From Fidelibacterota bacterium UBA2125 (GTDB lineage Bacteria; Fidelibacterota; Marinisomatia; Marinisomatales; S15-B10): a stretch of DNA of 11,643 nt. The stretch is from contig DCXX01000144.1 of assembly GCA_002329125.1 (NCBI GenBank), positions 1 through 11,643 on the forward strand, in the 5' to 3' direction. A program made the position numbers and the translations under genes. This document shows positions 6,954-11,643 of this stretch, in pieces. The notes under the pieces were generated by a model. That model was not told where the DNA came from. It did no database searches and worked only from the letters and a program-made list of their open reading frames with translations. Each line of letters starts with the position of its first letter. The first letter of the stretch is position 1.

Positions 6954-8172
6954 CATATTCGCTTTTTATGATGAAGTAAAGGCCAGCGGGAAAAAAATAG
7001 CCTGGTGTTCAGCATTTGCGCCAACGGAAGTTCTTATGGCTATGGATATTATCCCCGTATATCCAGAAAACCATGCAGCAATGTTGGGTGCCCTATCTCC
7101 CGATAGAAATCCTGATAATCCGTACAGTCAAAATTCTATCAAGCTATCTGAGGAAAGCGGGCTAAGCTCACCAACTTTATGCAAATATGCCCTCAGTGAT
7201 ATTGGCATCCTTCTGGGAGATGCAACTTCCCCCATTCAAGGGCTCCCTGTACCTGATATGTTTTATGCCTGCAACAGCCAGTGTTCAGTTGTGGAACGGT
7301 GGGGCGATGTAGTCCAGGAAATATTTCTAGAGCAAAAAAAGGAGGTTCCTCATTATGTCTTGCGAGCACCATCCTTGACAAAAAAGGAAGAGCATTCCTC
7401 GGAGGAATTACAGCATTTTAAAGAACAGATTGAAAAACACATAAAGCAAATATGTGATCATTTTGAATTGAGTTATAGTGAAGAAAAACTAAACAAAATT
7501 GTTGAAGAGTCAGACAAGTCCAATCAATTATGGCAGAAATGTCTTGAACTGGCGAAAAGAAAACCGACTCCCTGGACCAATATTGATGCCTTTACTGCCA
7601 TGGCACCAATTGTGATTGCAAGAGGAACAAAGATCTGTACAGAATATTACCGGTCACTATTGTCGGAACTGGAGGAAAGGGTTGAAAATGGGATCCAAGC
7701 GGTACCTGATGAAAAAATCAGACTTGTCTGGGATGCAATTCCCATCTGGCCGAGAAAAAACTGGTTGGCAAAATACTGCAAAGAAAACAATATTGCTTTT
7801 GTAGCCAGTACGTATACACATAGCTGGTGGTTCAATTTTGATGCAAAAAATGCCATGGACACTCTGGTAAAAAGATATGCATGGAATACAATGAATCGGT
7901 CAAAAGACTGGATTTTGAATTGGACCATCGATATGGTGAAGGAATATCAAGCCGATGGAATTGTTGCTCATTGGAACAACAGTTGCGGCATTTGGAACAG
8001 CTACGTTAAGCGCCGATTACCCGGATACGAGGCAGCAGGGATCCCCACCATTGTGATTGAAGCGGATATGGTAGATGCCAGATTCTTTGATGAAGAAAAG
8101 ATCCGCTCCCAACTCGATTCTTTTATTCGCTCTCTTGCTCAGCAACAGACACCAAATAGGGAAAGCCAATAA
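6910..8172 (+). CDS. Third HgdB/BcrB-family protein (2-hydroxyacyl-CoA dehydratase D-component-like)
   Basis: A 420-residue member of the same superfamily as the bcrC and bcrB products but clearly divergent from both. Seen: opening block KIAWCSAFAPTEVLMAM (29-45), a first cluster-cysteine candidate C91 (SPTLCKYALSDIG), a second C125 in DMFYACNSQCSVVERW (its spacing to the tryptophan equals that in the BcrB-like protein), a third C359 in HWNNSCGIWNSY, and the closing IEADMVDAR followed by QLDSFIRSL. The usual glycine/cysteine loop (GVPCYP in the BcrB-like protein) reads WDAIPIWP here. So cluster binding looks intact while the active-site loop differs. Start is ambiguous between ATG 6910 and ATG 6928, both inside an 18-bp tandem duplication; ribosome-binding sites are weak, so coupling to the upstream gene is likely. 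No partner D-component lies beside it. It may be an alternative catalytic subunit, a dehydratase, or an assembly factor. Confidence 0.85.
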   Translation: MEKIKTMEKIKTTFDIFAFYDEVKASGKKIAWCSAFAPTEVLMAMDIIPVYPENHAAMLGALSPDRNPDNPYSQNSIKLSEESGLSSPTLCKYALSDIGILLGDATSPIQGLPVPDMFYACNSQCSVVERWGDVVQEIFLEQKKEVPHYVLRAPSLTKKEEHSSEELQHFKEQIEKHIKQICDHFELSYSEEKLNKIVEESDKSNQLWQKCLELAKRKPTPWTNIDAFTAMAPIVIARGTKICTEYYRSLLSELEERVENGIQAVPDEKIRLVWDAIPIWPRKNWLAKYCKENNIAFVASTYTHSWWFNFDAKNAMDTLVKRYAWNTMNRSKDWILNWTIDMVKEYQADGIVAHWNNSCGIWNSYVKRRLPGYEAAGIPTIVIEADMVDARFFDEEKIRSQLDSFIRSLAQQQTPNRESQ

Positions 8173-8230
8173 GCAACACCATTTCCTTCACAGGTACTGT
8201 TAGATACCGGCATAAATATATATATCCCGG

Positions 8231-8252
8231 CTCATTTATCCGGTTAAGTGAG
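8231..8252 (+). promoter_or_regulatory. Small hairpin overlapping the ribosome-binding site of the ligase gene
   Basis: CTCATTT (8231-8237) can pair with AAGTGAG (8246-8252) as RNA, with one G-U pair and an eight-base loop. The 3' arm contains GTGAG, the only Shine-Dalgarno-like sequence before ATG 8260, so folding would cover it. There is no following T-run, so it is not an intrinsic terminator. The remainder of the 87-bp gap (8173-8259) has a weak promoter-like pair, TTCACA (8187-8192) and CATAAA (8211-8216) with an 18-bp spacer. All of this could be chance. Confidence 0.25.
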
Positions 8253-8259
8253 AATGTAA

Positions 8260-9975
8260 ATGACTGCAAGTCACGTATATAAGAGCAAAGTTTCACTTCC
8301 AGACTATCCTCAAAATTTGGCGTTGATGCTGAGCGATAATGCAGAAAGATTCGCCAGTCGCTCTATGTATCAGGAAGTCCAAAATGGAAAATATGTTCCC
8401 TTGACATGGGACCGATTTCTTCGAGACATCACATCGATCCAGAACTATCTTATGTCCCGAGGATTCGAAAGTGGCGATCGATTGGCTATCCTCTCCCCCA
8501 ACCGCCAAGAAATGCTTGAATTAGAATTGGCAGTGATGGCCATGGGTGGTACAACGGTTCCTATTTTCGCCGGATATCCTCCTGAACGAGCAAATGCACT
8601 CGTTCACTTCTGTGAACCCAAGTTCGTTGCCGTGGCAGACCAGTCACAATACGATAAACTGGTGAAGCTTGAACAGTTCCAGGAAACAATCATTTTTGAT
8701 GCAGTCTCGACGCTTGAGAAAGAATGTACCCACTTTTCGGAGATGCTTTCTTCAGAAGAAACATCCGAAATAAGCGGAAAGGATATTTCAGGAGATTCGG
8801 TGTGTCTCATGATGTACACATCCGGCACCATGGGAAAACCCAAATGTGTTCAATTGACGCACAGTAACATTCTCTCTCAGCAGGCGGCCATGCGGCTTCT
8901 CTGGAGCCTTACTCAAGAGGATCGTTTCTTATCTTATCTGCCGTGGCACCACAGTTTTGGCGGTATTTTCGAAAAGTTCGCAGCAATTGTAAATAGTGCA
9001 GTGCTATCGTTGGAACATGGATACGGAAAAGATATTGACCTACTTCTGGAAAACTGGGGTCAGGTACTCCCAACTGTTTTTTTCAGTGTGCCGCGAATCT
9101 ATCAAGAAATGGCAACGCGGATTATGCAAGATCCAAAAATCGAAGAAATGATTTTCCATGACAACTTGAGATTTGTTTTTACAGCTGCCGCTCCTCTACC
9201 AAAAAATATTGCCGACCTTTTTGACGATCACGGCATTCCGGTGGTAGAAGGGTGGGGACTGACCGAGACATCTCCATGCTGCACTATCACTGATCCGACA
9301 ATAGCCCGGGAACCTGGTGTCGTGGGCCAGCCTATTCCCGGTGTTTCCCTGCAACTGGCGGAAGATGGTGAAATCCTGGTGCGGGGGCCAAATGTCATGA
9401 CGGGGTATTTCAAAAATGAAGACGCCACAAAGAAAGTACTTACAAAAGACGGCTGGTTCCACACAGGTGATGTGGGAGAAGTTGAAGATTCAGGTCTTCT
9501 TCTTATCTCTCGCAAGGATCGCATCTTCAAACTCTCTAATGCCGAGAAAGTCATTCCCACGGAAATTGAAAACATCATTGCCAAAGATTGTGCTTATCTT
9601 TCCCACGCTTATGTATCAGGGAACGGTAAAAACTATCCTGTTATTCTCCTCTTCCCTAACAAGGCCATGTTTCTTCAGGAGCCAGATCAGTCACAGCTGA
9701 TGGAGGGATGTAAATGCCCTAAGAATCTGAATCAATATTTCGACTGTTTAAGCAACTGTCTGAAACATTGGAATGCTTCAATTGAGGCAAAGTATGCTCG
9801 GCCGAAGAAAGCAATGCTTATTAACCATGAACTGTCCATGGAAAACGAGGCATTAACCCCTTCCCTGAAGTTGGCGCCCAATGTTGTGAGGAAAGTTTTC
9901 AAAGCCCAGATCGAGAGTCTTTATGATGATGACAAACCCATATCTGAGGAAGCGTATGTTATCGCAATGGAATAG
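8260..9975 (+). CDS. AMP-forming acyl/aryl-CoA ligase, long-chain (FadD-like) type
   Basis: ANL-superfamily enzyme that activates a carboxylic acid as acyl-AMP and transfers it to CoA. In the 571 residues I see the ATP-binding loop YTSGTMGKPK (186-195), LPWHHSFG (227-234), GWGLTET (331-337), the ribose-binding HTGD (401-404), the hinge RKDRIFKLSNAEKV (418-431) and the adenylation lysine K537 in TPSLKL. The K(L)SN-EKV hinge and TPSLKL ending resemble long-chain acyl-CoA synthetases more than benzoate-CoA ligases. The C-terminal domain carries a cysteine-rich stretch (C484, C486, C496, C500) that I do not know from the family. It follows the reductase genes in the same direction after 87 bp and is followed by an NAD(P) enzyme and had. 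Supplying aryl-CoA or a cyclic acyl-CoA to the pathway is reasonable, but the substrate cannot be read from the sequence. Confidence 0.88.
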   Translation: MTASHVYKSKVSLPDYPQNLALMLSDNAERFASRSMYQEVQNGKYVPLTWDRFLRDITSIQNYLMSRGFESGDRLAILSPNRQEMLELELAVMAMGGTTVPIFAGYPPERANALVHFCEPKFVAVADQSQYDKLVKLEQFQETIIFDAVSTLEKECTHFSEMLSSEETSEISGKDISGDSVCLMMYTSGTMGKPKCVQLTHSNILSQQAAMRLLWSLTQEDRFLSYLPWHHSFGGIFEKFAAIVNSAVLSLEHGYGKDIDLLLENWGQVLPTVFFSVPRIYQEMATRIMQDPKIEEMIFHDNLRFVFTAAAPLPKNIADLFDDHGIPVVEGWGLTETSPCCTITDPTIAREPGVVGQPIPGVSLQLAEDGEILVRGPNVMTGYFKNEDATKKVLTKDGWFHTGDVGEVEDSGLLLISRKDRIFKLSNAEKVIPTEIENIIAKDCAYLSHAYVSGNGKNYPVILLFPNKAMFLQEPDQSQLMEGCKCPKNLNQYFDCLSNCLKHWNASIEAKYARPKKAMLINHELSMENEALTPSLKLAPNVVRKVFKAQIESLYDDDKPISEEAYVIAME

Positions 9976-10022
9976 CCCCATTCTGTTTATTATGGTTGTA
10001 CGAACTTTCGGGAGCTCATTTC

Positions 10023-10973
10023 ATGAATGAAAAAAACGAATCTGGTGCTGTTCGTATTGGCGTCGTAGGAATGGGCCCTGTTGGTTCAATTCTTTCAGCT
10101 CATCTGTTAGAGTCCGGCGCATACGTTGTCTCTTGCGACATAAGTCAAACCAGAATAGAAAGCATTAAAACGAAAGGTATCTGCCTCACGCACACTATTG
10201 AAAAAGAAGTTCCGGTCATGGATACCTGTCTTTCAGCGGCGAAACTCCGGGAATATGATTTGGACCTTGTTGCAGTTTCAGTAAAAACTCCCTATCTCAA
10301 ATCTGTGTTGGCTGAACTTGAAGAAACTCTCACTGAAAAAACATTTGTCATGAGTAGTCAAAATGGCCTTGATAATGAAGCTGAAATAGCCAAAATTTTT
10401 GGGGCTGATCGGACGCTACGCATGGTTATTAACTATGCCGGGAACTTGAATAATGATGGTTCTGTTCAAGTCACCTTTTTCAATCCGCCCAACTACGTTG
10501 CCGCTTTAGGACCCAAAGGGGTAGACACGGGAAATCAGTTCGCTGAATTGCTCAACGCCGTAAGTTTGCAAACTATTGTTTTAGACGATATCCGGCCTCA
10601 CAGCTGGGAAAAAACTATTTTGAATGCCGCCCTCTCCCCTGTCTCTGCCCTTTCCCGGCGAACGATGAAAGGTATTATGGAAACTGACTGGGGAGTGACT
10701 TTGGTAGAAAATATAGTGAATGAATCCATCGCCGTAGCGGAAGCAGAAGGGATTGATCTCGGAGAGGGATTTACACAGCACTGCATTCAATACCTGAAGG
10801 GCGGTGGTCGCCATAAACCGTCCATGCTGATCGATATCGAAAAAAATCTGCCCACCGAAATTGACTACCTTAACGGCAGGATAGTAGAATATGGGAAGAA
10901 ACACTCTGTGCCGACACCCGTCAACCGTACTATCACGACTTTGATTAACCTCCTGGAACGCAAACCGGAATGA
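10023..10973 (+). CDS. Ketopantoate reductase-fold (ApbA/PanE family) NAD(P)-dependent oxidoreductase
   Basis: Two-domain 6-phosphogluconate-dehydrogenase-like reductase, 316 residues, the usual PanE size. The N-terminal Rossmann domain opens with GVVGMGPVGS (13-22). VSVKT (85-89) and SSQNGLDN (111-118) follow as in PanE. The C-terminal helical domain carries K197 and N201 (WEKTILNAALSP) and E279 in TEIDYLNG, matching catalytic K176, N180 and E256 of E. coli PanE. The residue equivalent to substrate-binding N184 is serine (S205), so ketopantoate may not be the substrate. I chose ATG 10023 because GGGAG (10010-10014) is 8 bases upstream; a TTG at 9996 has no such support. Its place between a CoA ligase and had suggests reduction or oxidation of a pathway intermediate, but pantoate supply for coenzyme A cannot be excluded. 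Confidence 0.83.
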   Translation: MNEKNESGAVRIGVVGMGPVGSILSAHLLESGAYVVSCDISQTRIESIKTKGICLTHTIEKEVPVMDTCLSAAKLREYDLDLVAVSVKTPYLKSVLAELEETLTEKTFVMSSQNGLDNEAEIAKIFGADRTLRMVINYAGNLNNDGSVQVTFFNPPNYVAALGPKGVDTGNQFAELLNAVSLQTIVLDDIRPHSWEKTILNAALSPVSALSRRTMKGIMETDWGVTLVENIVNESIAVAEAEGIDLGEGFTQHCIQYLKGGGRHKPSMLIDIEKNLPTEIDYLNGRIVEYGKKHSVPTPVNRTITTLINLLERKPE

Positions 10974-10988
10974 CAAGAAAAGGGTAAT

Positions 10989-11643
10989 ATGGATTCAATT
11001 CAGGCGTGGCAGATGATTGCTAAAGATCAACCTTTTGAGTTGATAGATATCTCCGCCCCCAAGTTGGGAGACGACGAAGCCATTGTGGAGGTGGCCGGCT
11101 GCGGTGTTTGCCACACGGATCTGAGTTTCTGGCATTACGGTGTTCCAACTAGGCATGAACTCCCTCTGGTTCTGGGCCATGAAATCAGCGGTACCGTGGT
11201 AGATGGACCAGAAAATCTTATAGGTAAAACGGTCATCATTCCGGCCGTGATGCCCTGTGGTGAATGTGACCTTTGTAAAGCGGGAAGAGGAAACATTTGC
11301 CAGAAGCAAAAGATGCCCGGAAATGATTTTCATGGCGGGTTTGCAAGTCATGTGGTTGCGCCTGCCCGGTATCTGGCGGAAGTATCTGATGCCGTTCTAG
11401 AAAACCATGCACTAACTGATCTGGCTGTAATCGCCGATGCCGTTTCCACGCCCTACCAGGTGATGGTGAAAAGCAAAATCCGGGAAGGAGATTTTTCTAT
11501 AATTATTGGTGTAGGCGGGGTGGGAATTTATGGAGCCCAGTTGGCGAAGATTTTTGGCGGAAAAGTACTGGCGTTGGATATTTCACAGGAGAAGCTGGAC
11601 CAACTTGGACAGGTAGGCATTGACCAGACATTAAATGTTTCCG
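10989..11643 (+). CDS. had: 6-hydroxycyclohex-1-ene-1-carbonyl-CoA dehydrogenase, N-terminal part (runs off right edge)
   Basis: Zinc-containing medium-chain alcohol dehydrogenase that oxidises 6-hydroxycyclohex-1-enecarbonyl-CoA to the 6-oxo compound with NAD, the step before hydrolytic ring opening in benzoyl-CoA degradation. 218 codons are present of an expected 360-370. Catalytic zinc region: GCGVCHTD (37-44) with C41, and GHE (63-65). Structural zinc: C90, C93, C96, C104 in MPCGECDLCKAGRGNIC. Nucleotide-binding GVGGVG at 174-179. The block VMPCGECDLCKAGRGNIC followed by QKQKMPGN is close to what I recall of Thauera Had/Azoarcus BzdX, more specific than a generic alcohol dehydrogenase. 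ATG 10989 has an AGGG (10981-10984) four bases upstream and follows the previous stop by 15 bases, so both are probably co-transcribed. It is the strongest marker that the upstream reductase works on an aryl-CoA. Confidence 0.88.
   Translation, partial: MDSIQAWQMIAKDQPFELIDISAPKLGDDEAIVEVAGCGVCHTDLSFWHYGVPTRHELPLVLGHEISGTVVDGPENLIGKTVIIPAVMPCGECDLCKAGRGNICQKQKMPGNDFHGGFASHVVAPARYLAEVSDAVLENHALTDLAVIADAVSTPYQVMVKSKIREGDFSIIIGVGGVGIYGAQLAKIFGGKVLALDISQEKLDQLGQVGIDQTLNVS

Noticed and set aside
9228..9584. 118-residue minus-strand ORF inside the ligase gene
   Set aside because: It lies antisense to the conserved GWGLTE and TGD motif region of the ligase; no independent support.
9996..10022. TTG start for the PanE-fold gene
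   Set aside because: ATG 10023 has GGGAG at the right distance, and the extra nine residues contain the ribosome-binding site itself.
1..11643. tRNA, rRNA, CRISPR array, insertion sequence or phage genes
   Set aside because: No cloverleaf, regularly spaced repeats, transposase or integrase motifs were seen by reading; the window looks like ordinary chromosomal operons.

Overview
The window carries an anaerobic aromatic-degradation locus from a bacterium of moderate G+C content (estimated by eye, not computed). Ribosome-binding sites are AGGAG-like and many genes are tightly coupled. The best anchors are a two-gene set of 2-hydroxyacyl-CoA dehydratase/benzoyl-CoA reductase catalytic-type subunits (2540-3706 and 3715-5013), two BadF/BadG-type iron-sulfur ATPase subunits (5015-5824 and 5821-6624), and, at the right edge, the start of a gene that closely resembles 6-hydroxycyclohex-1-ene-1-carbonyl-CoA dehydrogenase (10989 to the end). 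Together these point to a class I (ATP-dependent) benzoyl-CoA reductase and the Thauera/Azoarcus-style ring-reduction route. The organism cannot be named from the sequence. An obligate or facultative anaerobe outside the well-studied Thauera/Azoarcus group is plausible, because the protein architecture differs from both model enzymes.

Layout. At 1-663 (minus strand) lies the 5' half of a TrpB2-type tryptophan synthase beta chain. At 664-905 is an AT-rich divergent intergenic region. At 906-1919 is a short HisC-like PLP aminotransferase. At 1920-2051 is a compact control region with a good sigma70-type promoter whose spacer is filled by a perfect inverted repeat. At 2052-2498 is a MarR-family regulator. 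From 2540 a rightward gene train follows: bcrC-like, bcrB-like, bcrA-like, bcrD-like, a 110-residue cysteine-rich protein, and a third HgdB/BcrB-family protein. An 87-bp gap then precedes a long-chain-type acyl-CoA/aryl-CoA ligase (8260-9975), a ketopantoate-reductase-fold NAD(P) enzyme (10023-10973) and the partial had gene.

How the genes may work together. The MarR protein probably controls its own promoter and the genes behind it, perhaps in response to an aromatic or aryl-CoA ligand (BadR of Rhodopseudomonas palustris, a MarR protein that controls benzoyl-CoA reductase genes, is the precedent). The ligase could make the aryl-CoA thioester, the reductase would dearomatise it using ATP, and Had would oxidise the hydroxylated ring before hydrolytic ring opening. 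No ferredoxin, dienoyl-CoA hydratase or 6-oxocyclohexenoyl-CoA hydrolase gene is in the window; the locus evidently continues to the right.

The most unusual part is 6621-8172. A small CxxCxxxC protein and a third catalytic-type subunit are translationally coupled to an otherwise standard four-subunit reductase set. That is one more catalytic-type subunit than the known four-subunit class I enzymes, and this is the best candidate for something undescribed here.
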